Source: Botrytis cinerea B05.10
Taxonomy: Eukaryota > Ascomycota > Leotiomycetes > Helotiales > Sclerotiniaceae
DNA: 64,000 bases
Assembly (NCBI RefSeq): GCF_000143535.2
Contig: NC_037314.1
Location: 992,001 to 1,056,000, forward strand
Reading direction: 5' to 3'
The notes under the pieces were generated by a model. That model searched no databases, had not been told where the DNA came from, and saw nothing but the letters and a program-made list of their open reading frames with translations. Position numbers and translations under genes: made by a program. Below are positions 24,229-36,082 of this stretch, piece after piece (position 1 is the first letter of the stretch; each line of letters begins with the position of its first letter).

Positions 24229-25697
24229 ACAAGATTTGAAATCACAGCTCCCTCCCCACAGCCAAACCAAAGCAACAATTTTCAAATCATCTAATTCCCC
24301 TTTCCCCGTCGATCACAGGATTCCACAACTTTCCCACCATATTCCCACACATGCGATACGAAAGAAGCCCAAGCTAACCGTGACAAAAATGGCTTCTTGC
24401 GATCATTCTATTCTGTATGTAAAAATCAAAGCAGGTAGAGGGAGGTGAGGACGTTCCAGGTAGGGGATTGAATATTAGACTAAATAGAGGTTATTTTCTT
24501 GGTCTAAAAGAAACAGTCAGAGGCAAATTAAAGTTTTCCTTTTCTTCGTCTCAACATATGTTTCCTAAGCGATGTAACATCGACGAAGAGTCTCAGTTCA
24601 TCACCTTTGGATATGAAATGTGCACATGTGGCAACTACACCTGATTAAGTGTAGTAATTATAAATAGCCCAATCCATCCACTGCTAATTGTCTATTGTAT
24701 GGGAGCAACATAAATGTCCCGTCTACATCTAAACTATAGGAGGCTAGACAATGTAGGACCACAACAGTATGCCCATCACTAAGATCATATTGTCACCACC
24801 CATGATTACTTGTAGGACTTTTATTCAATTGCTATCTACGACCTACGATGCAACAATAATAATCAACTGACTATCAGCTATCAATCAGCCAACTAATTGC
24901 AGTGGATGCTTGAGATCTCCACAGTTGGACCCCTGCAACGGCTGGTTTCCATTCATTTACCAAAGCCAATTATCCATTATCATGCAACCGTTATCAAGCA
25001 GCTTGGGCTCTCCCACAGCCTAATAGCTTGAGCACCCAAGCTAACCACCATTCCCAATAACACCATTGTTATACATCCGCTCAACCACCCATCCGGAAAA
25101 AAGGCAATGGCAATTTATACATCGCCTATCCGACTCTCAAAAGGAAAGTTTCCCCGAGCTCCGTTCGGTCCAACAACTCCGCTCGAAGGGGATATATAAT
25201 CGTCAAAGAAAATTACTTCAACCTATTGATCTTGTCATACTAGTGATATGACACAAGAGCATAGGAAGACTAAGCTAAAATCGAAGTATAAAGAAAGTAA
25301 GGCAACCAAGCATAATTAGGAAGAACTTCAGGGTCGCATGCAGTAAGTTATGCCAAGTCGGTTAAAAAAGGGAAAGAAATCTCAAAAGGGGTATTGTATC
25401 CACCGTCGAATGCGCCATGAAAGGGTCGTAAATCTCGTAAAAATTGAAAATGGAAGACAGAATAAAAAAGGAAGCAGGTGATTGAGAGTCAAATTATGTT
25501 GAACTCGGAATCAAGAAACAAGAATGGGCGGTTAGTAATAAAGCTGTTAAAGTACGCAACCCTGAAAATAATCATTCCCCTCGATTGTTTCTCAAGGCTG
25601 AATTCTCCGGGGTCAAAAGATCATAGAAAAAAGCCTTGGATAGGTAAGAATGGGTCTGGTGCGCAAGTTAGCTTGGCAATTGAAAGCTTAGTGGCTT

Positions 25698-28141
25698 TCA
25701 AGCTAGAAAACCGCTGGCTTCAAGACCTTGAAGTGCCTGTCGATTGTAGGGAAAATCCATTCCTAAATCCATTCCTCCATTGAAAAACCAGGAATGAGAA
25801 TCGAATCCTCCTTCGAAGTTTGGTTCGCCATAACCAAACAGTCCACCGAGAGTCTGATCGACACCGAGAATGGTATCGCTCGGGTTGCCCGCGCTAACTG
25901 CAGCGAGAAGTTGATTCTGCATTTGTTGACTTGGAGGAATAAGAGTGCTGTCCAAGTGAGTAGAAGAGGCAGATGATTCGTTGGAGCTATCGAGATTGGT
26001 CGGATTTTGAATTGCTCCTGTATTGAGTCCTTAGTTTGTGATCTTTTACGAAGTAAATTCATGCGGAACAATTGTTAAAAATTACTGACCTTCAATACTT
26101 CTGCCTTGGCTTTGAAATTCCTCTCGCCATCTCCAAATCGAATCATATACCAAGCTCATGCTCATCCTGCATCTGAGTTTCAATTGCAAGCTATCATCTA
26201 TGTCACCAAAGCCCGAACCTAGTTCGTTGCTATTGTTCATTTGAGCTATCTGGCGCTGTTCAACTCGAGCTCCATTGTACATCTGAGCCATAAGTTCCGC
26301 AAGTCTCAGAGGCAAGTCCCCTGGTACGATGCTCATGGATCTGATAGCGTCAATTGTACGATGAAACAATTGACGCCCGCGGTCGAAATCCATGAACTTG
26401 GAAAAGAAGGAACTGAGTAGCTTTAGTAATGAAAAGGAAGCAGCAATGATCATTTGGGAAATGTAGCCTGTAGCGAATCGAAGGATGCCACCAGTAATGC
26501 TCCCGGATGGTGGATTTTCAAGCTCAAAGACAACATCCAAGAACTCATGTGTAGCCCGCCATAATCCCATCAAGTCATCCAAATACCCAGATGTGGTACT
26601 TGAATCAAAGAAACCTGAAAGACGAAGGTGCAGCCCAGCCGCACGGTAGTAAAGCTTAATCATTGGCGATGAATTCTGCTGAGAGAGAATTGTTTTCTCC
26701 ATCTTCTCATACTCGTAACGGAATATCCTAGTCAACTGACGCCTGGCATCATCACCAGCAACACCCTTTGGATCTTTAGCATTGCTATACATTTCTTTCG
26801 AAACTTTGTCGCAGAATCTCTCGATATCAAGACGGGCTTGAAGCTCTGGCGAGAGTGTAAAGGGTCCCTCTTCGCCTGGCTGCACAGGAGCAAGTGTCCA
26901 ATCGTATAATGTTGAGGCTGGCTGTCCATATCCAGTCGCTATACTTTGTGCTACGATATTGCAGACCGCCCACGTCACAACTCTATCATGTAACTGCTCT
27001 CTGTTTAGATCAACAGATACTCGCGAGAAATCTTGAGTATTATTTGGCCTGTGGAGCCCAATGCCAGTTGCAGCTTTCATCATTACACCGCATAAAATAT
27101 GAGTTATATCTGCTGCTGTTGAAGCTACAGGCATTGGCCAAGTACATAGCAAGATTATTGCTTTGACAAAATGATAATTGTTAGGCACGTCAGCGATTTT
27201 CGACCACATCATTTTAGTAACAGGTTGACGAAGATTAGACAACAAATCTGGGTCTACCGTATATCGACGTGCCGCGATTGTAATGATGACCCAGAAAAGA
27301 AGAGGTTCTTGTTGGTAATATTGATCGGGGGTTTGTTGCGGGCTAAGAAATGGGAGGTATGGGTGGTAAGATTGGAAGAAATCGGCGAACAGATGGTCAA
27401 TGGCATCCTGTGTCAGTCCGACGTTCTCAATTTGTCGCGCATACTGTGGTACTTTGTAAGAACCACCTTGCTTGAGGTGCAGTAGCGATGACACAGCTTC
27501 ATCCGACCCTCCTATGTATGATTGATTTCTCGAATGTTGATAAACACTGCTATTCGTGACTGGGGACCCGAGTTCTTCATCGTCGTAAACGAATCCTTGA
27601 TGTCGAGCGCGAGCTATTAATTGTTCTTGACGAGCTATCAATTGCTCATACCTTTCCATTTGCTTCTCCATCTCGGCATGCTTGGTTCGTTTTCCCACTC
27701 TTTTGAAATTATGCTCAATCTTACATTCGAGCTTCAATCGCTGACATCGACCGCAAGTGCTATAAGGATTTTGAACGACATCACATCGAAGCTGTAATTA
27801 CTGAACATTAGCAATTGAGGAAACCTATGGCTAGAATTCAAATAGGATCGCTGTCGCATTGATTGATTGCATTGCGAGTGTGTTCAGCCAATTCGAAAGC
27901 AATGACTCACTTTCTGTTGACGGCATTCATTGCAAGCTCTCTTCACAGCCGGCTGTCGCTTTCTCTCTGCATCTTCATCGTCTTGTTCGTTTCCTGTTTG
28001 TTCATTTCCCGTTCCAGGACTACTCTCAAAACCCGCACCACTTCTCTTGCGTTTGTTGAAGCCTTCTCCTGTGCCTGGCCGCGCGCCTGTGGTTGGGCTG
28101 GAAGCGGGTGCCCCGCCCACAATCCCATGTGAAGGCTCCAT
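25698..28141 (-). CDS. Leu3-like Zn2Cys6 transcription factor, 750 aa, three exons
   Basis: Exons, minus: 28141-27911, 27791-26090, 26017-25698; total 2253 nt, in frame. The start is ATG 28141 (MEPSHGIVGG). The Zn2Cys6 cluster spans C70-C100 with spacing C-x2-C-x6-C-x9-C-x2-C-x6-C. The 119-nt intron falls inside it, between CNECRQQK and LRCD. The long x9 loop, the CRQQK basic segment and the following FKRVGKRTK match the yeast Leu3 subclass. A coiled-coil-like stretch with repeated ARQEQLIAR follows at about 120-145. The middle (about 185-620) is the helical fungal transcription-factor homology region. The Asn/Gly/Phe-rich C-terminus may activate transcription. Intron 2 has two in-frame acceptors 12 nt apart (exon starting at 26017 or 26029); I chose the distal one because the likely branch site ACTAAG overlaps the other. 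A nuclear regulator. A role in branched-chain amino acid or other metabolism is only suggested by the Leu3 resemblance. Confidence 0.9.
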
Positions 28142-29163
28142 GCGCGACAATCCTGTATCGGATTAGGACGAAGGGAAGCTGGAGATGAGGACTCTCGGCA
28201 CCTCTGCGTTGTGCAATCAAATGGGTCAATGGCTGTCCGGTGTCGCTCTTCTAAACAATTGAGGCCGATTACGGATGGTGGGGGGTTGTTAAAGCTAAAT
28301 TAAAAGGAAAGACAATTGTCCACAGTTGTTGCAGGAAGAGATTTACTTATCGGTGATACTTAGGTAAGAGTCATGGCTTTTGGTGGCTTTTTTCCCTCTC
28401 CGCTACTTAACCGACAAAATTTTAGGACAAATGATCAGTCAGATGACAGCACGTCGTAGTTGTAAGATGGGCGATGTATGTAGGTGTAAAACAGCCATTT
28501 AATCTATGTTAATCCAATGATATGGCGACATCTCTACATAGGTAGGTACAGGTCAGCAATCATGAAACCTCCTTAGTCAAACATAAAACGCACTCTCGGT
28601 TCATGTATAAATACGTCTGAATATGTCACTCCGCTTGGCCACTGCCATGGAGACTTCTTCGCTTCGCTCTAGAACAGGGGAAGAAAGAATGTCGATTTGA
28701 TAGGAGACGTTGAATTCCAGAGCGAAGCGAAGAGGCCTTCACGGCAGTGGCCTAGCGGAGCGTTATATTCATCCATTCTGTTCTGTACATGAGCATGTCT
28801 CTCAAGGCGAAAGGGTTATTGTTCATCAATTATATACCGGTAGGTGTCCATGAATGGGTTCTACAACACAACTACCCAGTAGAGTCCAACTTGTTTCTAC
28901 AGGGCAAATGGGCCGAAACAAGTACATCAAGACGGAGGGATATTAGAAACATCCATTCATTTAAGCTATCATGAAATCGTGATCTTCTATCTACTATATA
29001 TATAATATTCAACATTAAAACATCATCTCTATTGGTATCTCGCCATATCGCACCACCCAATTAAACCCCTCTGGAACCCAAGGTATATTTGAAGAAAGCC
29101 AAATCCATGCTTGTAAAATTATGTCCAAATAAAAAAAAAATCCAACATGCGTAACCCAGATAT
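28142..29163. other. intergenic with long inverted repeat
   Basis: Upstream of the Leu3-like gene and downstream of the Smr gene. The one clear structure is the inverted repeat at 28619-28770. No coding frame is supported. Confidence 0.6.
28619..28770. repeat. long imperfect inverted repeat (MITE-like or hairpin)
   Basis: The left arm 28619-28675 and right arm 28715-28770 are reverse complements over about 56 nt with a few mismatches and a small bulge. The best-paired blocks are TTCGCTTCGCTCT with AGAGCGAAGCGAA, GGCCACTGCC with GGCAGTGGCC, and CTCCGCT with AGCGGAG. The outer ends are GAATAT and ATATTC. A loop of about 39 nt separates the arms, and weaker pairing (TCATGTAxA) may extend it to 28600-28792. 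There is no coding capacity, as expected for a miniature inverted-repeat element, a hairpin RNA source, or a strong terminator-like fold. Confidence 0.85.
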
Positions 29164-30073
29164 TCACATAACCGCGCAACAAGCTTTTTCTGCCTTTCGT
29201 AATATTCTTGGTAGGAACTTTCTTGCCAATTTTTCCAGTTCGTCGTTGTTGTCGTTGTTGTTCTGTTGTTCTTGCTGCTGATGTTGTTGTTGACCGCCTT
29301 GCTGGTATCCTCCTTGTTGATATCCACCCTGTTGAGGTTGTTGATATCCTTCCTGGGGTTGCTGGTAAGAGGGCTGTTGATGTCCAGACTGTTGTCCACC
29401 ATGATGTTGCTGTCCCCCGTGATTTCCTCCACTGGGTGGCATAACCGCAGCACCGCCTTGCAGATTAATATACATCCTTCCCGCGTTCTCTTCCGTCGCA
29501 TATTGTAAGCCCAACTCCCTGCAAATCTCTTCCACCTTGGGCTTAATCTTCTGAACATGATCTTTGCTATGATTTCCCTTTCCGACAATGACATGTAAAT
29601 GCGACTGTCCCTGCTGTTGGGCATATCTTATGCGATCCTCCAGAATGCGTTCTGCTTCCTCAACATACTGTCCATGCAAATCGATTTCATCGTCTCCGAC
29701 TCTGCCTTGGGCATTGTTCTCCCGAAAGATATAGTCCGATGCTTGCTTATTGTATGCGTCCATTTGCGCCGCGTGTTTCTTCCCTTCGACACTTAAATCG
29801 TGAGCTCTGGCGCCGTCGCCGGATGTGTAAGCTTGACGCGACTGATCGAAACATTGCGAACGCTTGGCAGCTTCTTTGTGAGCGAGATCGCGCAGTCGAT
29901 CGTATTCCGCTTCGGCATCATTTGAAGAGGAATGGTTAAAGGCTGTTGATTGAGTGAGTACGGTACATCAAACCAAACGCAGAAAGATCAAGAATTTGGA
30001 GAAGCAATCGGTCTGGAGGGATATATATCTAACCTTTCGAGCCCATTGACTTCATAGCGTAGGAAGACGACAT
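29164..30073 (-). CDS. DUF1771-Smr domain protein with C-terminal CaaX box, 272 aa
   Basis: Exons, minus: 30073-30034 (13 codons plus 1 base) and 29942-29164; the 91-nt intron has GTTAGA..CAACAG ends; 819 nt total, in frame. Residues 21-85 form the DUF1771 helical region (AEYDRLRDLAHKEAAKRSQC, then YTSGDGARAHDLSVEGKKH). Residues 98-170 form the Smr domain with IDLHG at 100-104 and VGKGNHS around 133-139, the hallmarks of this nuclease/RNA-binding fold. A Gln/Gly/Tyr/His-rich low-complexity segment follows (about 185-245). The C-terminus is basic (KFLPRILRKAEK) and ends CCAVM. The last four residues, CAVM, fit a farnesylation CaaX box, with a preceding Cys that could be palmitoylated. The protein is therefore predicted to be membrane-anchored. 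Fungal DUF1771-Smr proteins of this size are common, but their role is poorly defined. Confidence 0.92.
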
Positions 30074-30819
30074 CGTGGATATCTGGTATTGTGCGATTGA
30101 AAAGATGTCGAGATTCGAGGAAATGGCTGAAAATTAAAGAGATATTTTGGACATGCAAGATCATGAATTGTTTGGACGCCCTCGGGAAAAAGCCGGTTCT
30201 GTACCTAGACCAGCTGAAATATCAAGGCAATTGACACGCTAGGGTTGTCAACTTTAAATTGCATGCGCTGGGCTGGGGTGAAGTGGGGAAGACACTTCAA
30301 CAGCTCAAGGAACCGCCAGTGAACCCTTGCATTGACGTCCACGCAGTCGATCTCGAAACAAAAATATTTGTAATCTTTCCAATGTTTATGGCTGATTGAT
30401 CGAACATGGTATGGCGGCTCCTCATTCTTCAAATCGAAGTCTGGAAGGACCCCTCCACCTGTGGACCAATGATTCTGATATCAGCCTGTGCAGGAATACA
30501 CAGTCCCGATTTTCCACCGCGTTCATACGAAAAAGTTCTCAGCTCACCGGGAGCTCAATAGGAACGTATTTTGCAGCGATCAGGTACAATCAATCGACGT
30601 CGTTTCCAAGACCGACCTAATTGCATCTGTCACATAAGTAGCTGAAGAAGGTAGAGGGATCATATTTCAAAATGTACAGTAACTAACAATACCTATATAC
30701 ATGAAGTTGGATCGTATCAAACAAAATAATTTGTACAGCATTACGTACTAACAAACCCAGCACGCTAAACCTGAGGATAGATCAGACCGCAACTAATTCA
30801 TAGTGCATCCGTCATTCGT
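30074..30819. other. intergenic
   Basis: Spacer between the 5' end of the Smr gene and the 3' end of the rhodopsin-domain gene. No gene or repeat is supported. Confidence 0.55.
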
Positions 30820-32099
30820 TTAGGCGCTCATAGGTACATCCTCTCTTGTGACCTGCACATCCCATGCCCTCTCAACCCTAATCTGATCACCAGCCCAGAC
30901 ATGTTCAGGTTTCCTGACCCCGCTTCCCAATGCACCTGTGCCAAAATCTCTTGCCTCATCATTCTCCCGACTTGCGGTTTCATGTAGAACTTCCAGCGCT
31001 ATCATCATTGCCACCTTTCCGTCTGTGTCGGGACTAGTAATCATGAGGTCCTCGTCACTATCATGTCTTCGAGTATAACTAGTAGAGGGGACGCTGGAGG
31101 GAATGTCGCGGTAGATAGGAGTTTTGTATTTCGTCTTCTTGTAACCTTTGTCCTGGAGGAGCGAACCGATCACCGAAGCATTGGATACCAGAGTTGTGAG
31201 GAGGATGTCAACTTTGGTCTTTGTTAGCTAGAGATTGCATTTTATGGTGGGGGTAAAGGAAAGGATCTCACAAGAAGCTAAAAGTGAGCGAATTTGTTGA
31301 TCGCCGTTATGAGCTACAACTTTTTTGAGTTGGTTAATCGTTGCGAGAATGCAAAAGGCTGGAAGAGCTAAGCGTAGGATCACGCTGAGTTTGAGATGCG
31401 TTGACAGATTCGATTTTAGAATCATCGGAATAGGAAAGACAATGAGAGCCACGTTCGTAACGATGTTGAGAATACCGGCTGTGAATAGTTGCGCATATCC
31501 TTGTCGGCATTTCGATCCAGGATCTGGAATGACCTGCCAGTAATGGGTGAACGGCTGGCACTCGGTAATATCACTGATGGCTGTGGCTAAAAAGGTCACC
31601 GCGAGCATAATATGAAGATATTTGAGTAATTTGTGATGTACTCGTTGCCAAATTTGACCGGTCAAAGAACGTAAGAATATGCTGATGCTGTACTTTATGG
31701 CCCAAAGGCTACAATCATCAGTACATCTTCCTTGGATGGTAATCGGACGTTGACATACTACGCAGCGTACATAATCCTAGAGACCAACACAAGTTGACTC
31801 CCAATTATTCTTTTCCGCACATCCTCTGACGTTAGACCGAGTGTCAAACTATTGTTGGTGCCGAACATCAAGATAACATGGACAAAAGCCATTCTCATAA
31901 GCAGCGGGATGATGGCCAGCACCATAATGCCGTCTTCGAGATAGATCTTTTCCGTCCGAACATATCTTCCAAAAATCCGAAACAAAATTATAACAATGGC
32001 AAAGCATGTACACCACCAGCTAACAATGAATGTAGGTTTAGTATCGATCCAAGCACGTTGTTCGGGCGCTTCTGTGGCATAACGTCGAAGAACTTCCAT
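30820..32099 (-). CDS. fungal rhodopsin-domain (PTH11-like) membrane protein, 389 aa
   Basis: Exons, minus: 32099-31759, 31708-31272, 31211-30820; introns of 50 nt (GTATGT..GTAG) and 60 nt (GTGAGA..AAAG with GCTAAC branch site); 1170 nt in frame. Seven hydrophobic segments are visible at about 23-46, 53-78, 99-127, 144-160, 185-211, 225-247 and 262-287. The loop between helices 4 and 5 holds ECQPFTHYW followed by PGSKCRQG (C164 and C181). This cysteine pair is typical of the fungal rhodopsin-like domain shared with PTH11-type receptors. There is no N-terminal CFEM domain. The C-terminal about 95 residues are cytoplasmic, Ser/Asp-rich and charged, with a DSDED patch. Such proteins are thought to sense surface or host cues, sometimes through G proteins; the ligand is unknown. 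Part of a same-strand series with the Smr and Leu3-like genes, without evidence of coregulation. Confidence 0.9.
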
Positions 32100-33529
32100 T
32101 GTTCGTGTAGGTGCTAAAACGGAAGATGGTTGATTGAAAGCATAATGAGGGAAATTTTATGGAATTGCGATTTTGCACATGCAAACAAGACAACCAAGTC
32201 CCTTGGCCGGTGTGTGTGAAAGAAGATGAAAGTTCCAAATCTTGGGAATTACTTCCCCGTTCCCATGTCCGGCGAGAAACGAGTTGGCAATATTCTTCGC
32301 CTTTAACCGGATATTGAGTGATTATCAAAGATCAAGACGGCCATGAGAAACGAAAGAAACAGAAATCGTTCCACCGGTGACATTTTCCCCTGCAGACTCG
32401 ACTTCGAGCTCTGCACTCTGTCTACCGGAGAGATGGTCCAAGAGCTGCTTTCGGGAGAATTGGAGCGAAGCGGGATGCAAAGATAAGAGATATCATGGTC
32501 CGAACCAACAATATTCAGATTTGTAAGATTGCAGTTTTCATTTGCGAAGACGTTGAAATTGAAAACGAGGCCGGAACGAATAAATTCTGTTCTTGGGACG
32601 GCAAGTTATTAAACTTCGGACTTGCTTTCCTAAAGGAAACCATGGAGTGGATGAAGTATGATATTTTAGCGTACCGGTCGGAAACGTCCAAAGCATTCAA
32701 CCTATCAAGTGCCCTTTTTCAAGCCTTTGAGTTTCGGACAATCCCCGTTTTCTGTCGCACGCACTTGCATTGATAAGGACGTCGGAGTGAATGCTCGATT
32801 GAAGCTCAGAAATACTAGATTCCAAGGTGTGCCACGCTCCTGGGACAACGGCTTTCATTTCTCACCCTCCTTGCCTGGACCGAGATATGCTTTGGATGGC
32901 AACATTTTATGTGCTGCATTCTGCTCGCTGCAGGCACACATGCACACAGGCACACATGCACAAACTCAGGGGCATTTGAATCAATCGATTGAGTCGTTCT
33001 TTGGTGCCAGGCCGTGCCTGCATAACTCCCCAACGTATAGTCTGGTTGGAGGCGTGGCGTGCTTCGAAACTTGCACACAAATACTGCACTCTTGCTACGA
33101 TTAATCTGCGAGAGGATGAGTATCTCCGTGCCGACTACCTTACACACCTAGCAGGAGTACAATTCCCAAGTTTCAAATGTCATTCGTAATTCCACGCCAC
33201 CTTACACAGGGGCAACTTGTCGACCGTGATTAGGAGCTATCCGTCTTGTATCCTTCCGTTGATATGCCCATTCCGACAGTATCTCTCAAATTACAAGCTA
33301 ATTTCATGCCGTAAAAGCTTCAGGATAAAAGTCCATCGCCTGATTTATGAAGCACATGCATGTCGTCTCGGTTTGTGTCATCCGATTTTTAAGGCCGAGG
33401 ATTTTTGGCAATTATCACATCTCATATCATTGAGACTCGCGAGCCGTCTCACCTCCCCAGAGAATTCATCATTGTTTTCGACATCCAGATTGATTTCAGC
33501 AACCTGAGGTGTCAAAGGCCTTTTCTGTG
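32100..33529. other. divergent intergenic region
   Basis: Shared upstream space of the rhodopsin-domain gene (-) and amino acid permease (+). A small GCACACATGCACACAG repeat lies at 32932-32962. A GTG-started open frame at 32709-33104 shows no domain and is overlapped by frames on the other strand, so I leave it out. Confidence 0.5.
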
Positions 33530-35569
33530 ATGGTTGACCCCGCCATGAAAATGGAGAAAGTTTACGCAACCACAAGTTCGACCATTGTACCTCTTTTAAT
33601 GAGACCCAAAGAGACGAGAAAGTTCCCGAATAAAGCCTTTGACAACTTTCGTAGCAATGCCCAGCAAGGTGTAGGGCCTACTGTTTTCGTTGGTACAAAT
33701 GGAAGAAAGTACAACGATAAAGCTGCGGCTTCAAATATAGCCAACACACACTTGGTCAGGATCTTAAAGGGCCGCCATTTGCAGGTATTCAAGACCCCCT
33801 ACGAACTTATTTGTGCAAGAAATGACTCTTTGAGATAGATGTTAGCTATTGGAGGGTCCATAGGTTAGTTATTTCTGGGTCTTTTGGAAGTCTGAAATGA
33901 TTAACAAGTATAGGCACTGGTTTGTTCGTAAGCTCTGGGGCAGCACTAGCCATCGGAGGCCCTGGCTCTCTTCTCATTGCATATCTTTTGATGGGTGGAA
34001 TGTTGTTCTGTACCGTGCAAGCGCTAGGAGAAATGGCGGTTACCTTCCCAGTTGCCGGTAATGAAGCAAAGATCATGGTGGATGCAAAATACTAACAAAC
34101 ACTAGGTTCCTTCTCAACATTTGCTACTAGGTTCATAGATCCAGCTTGGGGCTTTGCAACGGGCTGGAACTATGCAATCCAATGTCTCGTCATCATGCCA
34201 GTAGAGATCATCGCTGCAGCAATCACTCTCGAATACTGGAGCACTTCAATACCGACTTGGGCTAGTATCACAATCTTTCTAGTCGCTGTTATCTTCATCA
34301 GTCTTTGCGGGATCAAAACTTTTGGTGAGGCAGAGTATGCCTTTTCCATATTGAAAGTCACGGCTATAATAGGCTTCATGTAAGTACTTTAAGTAGGTCG
34401 CTCTCAATTGATCCTTCTAACAGCGGCTTGTTAGTATTCTTGGCGCAGTAATAAATTGCACGGGAACTCCTGAAACAGGGTATATAGGGGGTATGTATTG
34501 GAGAAATCCAGGGGCTTTCAATTATGGGTTCAAGGGATTTTGTAATATTCTCGTTACGGCAGCATTTTCCTTTGCAGGAACAGAATTAGTTGCACTAGCA
34601 GCTGCCGAGACCTATAACCCAAGTAAATCTCTACCAACAGCCATTAAGCAGGTCTTTTGGCGTATTGTCTTGGTGAACATAAGCTACCTTACTCAACTAG
34701 ATTATCAAAAATTAACAATCTCCTAGTTCTACATCCTAAGTATAGCCATCATCGGCCTGCTCGTTCCTTACGACTCTCCCTCTCTCATTTCCGCCTCAAA
34801 TGCCAGCACCAACAAAGCCTCTCCCTTCATAATCGCCATTCAATCAGCAGGTATCACCGGTCTTGACTCAGTAATGAACGTCGTAATCCTATTTGCCGTT
34901 CTCTCAGTCGCGAATTCTTGTGTCTTCGGCTCTTCTCGTCTCCTTGCTTCTCTCGCAGCTCAAGGCCAAGCTCCTCGTCCGCTAGCTTATATTGATCGAA
35001 AAGGCCGTCCCTTGGTCGCCATTGCTATCGCTTCCGCATTTGGTCTCCTGGCTTATCTGTACGTTTCTCCCGCTGGAAATTCGGCATTCACGTGGTTACT
35101 AGCTCTTTCGGGGCTCTCTTCGCTTTTTACTTGGGGTACCATTTGTTATTCGCACATACGGTTTCGTAAAGCGTGGGCACAACAGGGCCACAGTATTGAT
35201 TCTCTGATCTACAAATCCCCAGTTGGTACAATTGGTTCGTGGATTGGCCTCATCATGATAGTGTTGGTTCTCATAGCCCAGTTCTGGGTAGCGGTTGATC
35301 CCATCGGGAACGTACATACGGAGATTAATACCAAGATCAGTAGCTTTTTCGAAGCATATCTGGCAATGCCAGTGGTATTAATCTTCTATGCAGGGTACAA
35401 ACTTTGGTATAGAACGAGATGGATGAAGATTGAAGATATTGATTTGAGGACGGGAAGAAATGAAGTGGATGCGGGGATGTTGTATAGAGGAAGTAGGGGT
35501 TGGCAGAGGAAAGAAATGGAGATGGAGGAGTGGCCAAGGTGGAAGAGAATTTATAAGTTGCTTTGTTAA
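33530..35569 (+). CDS. amino acid permease (yeast AAT/APC family), 592 aa, six exons
   Basis: Exons: 33530-33784, 33839-33863, 33914-34057, 34106-34379, 34435-34672, 34727-35569. Introns are 48-55 nt, all GT..AG; 1779 nt in frame. Exon 2 is only 25 nt. The N-terminus (about 85 residues) is cytoplasmic and ends NTHLVRILKGRHLQ, the usual lead-in to helix 1. Helix 1 carries the glycine-rich substrate-binding motif GGSIGTGLF, itself split by the microexon. Further family segments are ALGEMAVTFPVAGSFSTF, FIDPAWGFATGWNYAIQ, FSFAGTELVALAAAET and VANSCVFGSSRLLASLA. About twelve helices are present and length is normal. It imports amino acids by proton symport at the plasma membrane; substrate range cannot be told. 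The ATG at 33530 follows an in-frame GTG region without an earlier ATG. It converges on the MFS gene. Confidence 0.93.
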
Positions 35570-36082
35570 GGTTAGTCAGGCTATTGAAAACAATGGAGTT
35601 AAAGTCAGTGGATCTGGATGCTTGTGTATTATATAAAGAGCTTGGGAGTGGTTTATCATTTCTCGAATTTTGCATTTAGTATTTATGGTACAATCTTTCA
35701 TATTGTTAGCCGAGACTAATAAGAAAGCTTCTTTTCAATATTCAAACTTTTGTTGCACGTCTGGTTAATTAATTGCTCTTGGGTCTATCCAACAAGGAAG
35801 GATTTTCAGGACTTGAAGGGGGAAAAATCAAGATACTTTTTTTTCTCTTGGTCCATGCCCTTTTTATTAAGATTCGCGCTTTCCAGAAACACAGATGCGC
35901 AACAGAGAATCTCTAATTTCTGTTCTCCTGTTTGATAGGTCGAACTTTCAGTTTTGGATTTGAATTGTAGATGTGCAACAAAACCTATTAAAACTGGGGA
36001 TGCGCAACATTGCATATTCTTGCCCTGATAACTCTACTGTATTTTCTATAAGTAAATAATAAATGGGTATTTTGCGTCTACA
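35570..36082. other. convergent 3' spacer with short repeats
   Basis: The 513 bp between the permease and MFS stop codons hold four copies of the AGATRYGCAACA core (see the repeat entry) and otherwise AT-rich sequence. No gene is supported. Confidence 0.6.
35751..36009. repeat. cluster of AGATRYGCAACA repeats, 4 copies
   Basis: Copies at 35751-35762 (minus, variant AGACGTGCAACA), 35893-35904 (plus, exact), 35969-35980 (plus, exact) and 35998-36009 (plus, one mismatch, directly after GGGG). The same core recurs at 42.2-46.5 kb. It does not resemble a terminator or a known binding site that I can name. Confidence 0.75.

Larger units (their letters stand above)
14561..25697. other. gene-free region of 11.1 kb upstream of the Myb-like gene
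   Basis: No gene can be supported between the Myb-like regulator and the Leu3-like regulator. The region has mixed base composition, pyrimidine-rich stretches at 20.8-21.3 and 23.4-24.4 kb, and simple repeats (21581-21604, 24051-24071, poly-C at 23864 and 24204). Many short frames overlap on both strands without domain patterns. Part may be the promoter and 5' leader of the Myb-like gene. Non-coding RNAs cannot be judged from sequence alone. Confidence 0.55.
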
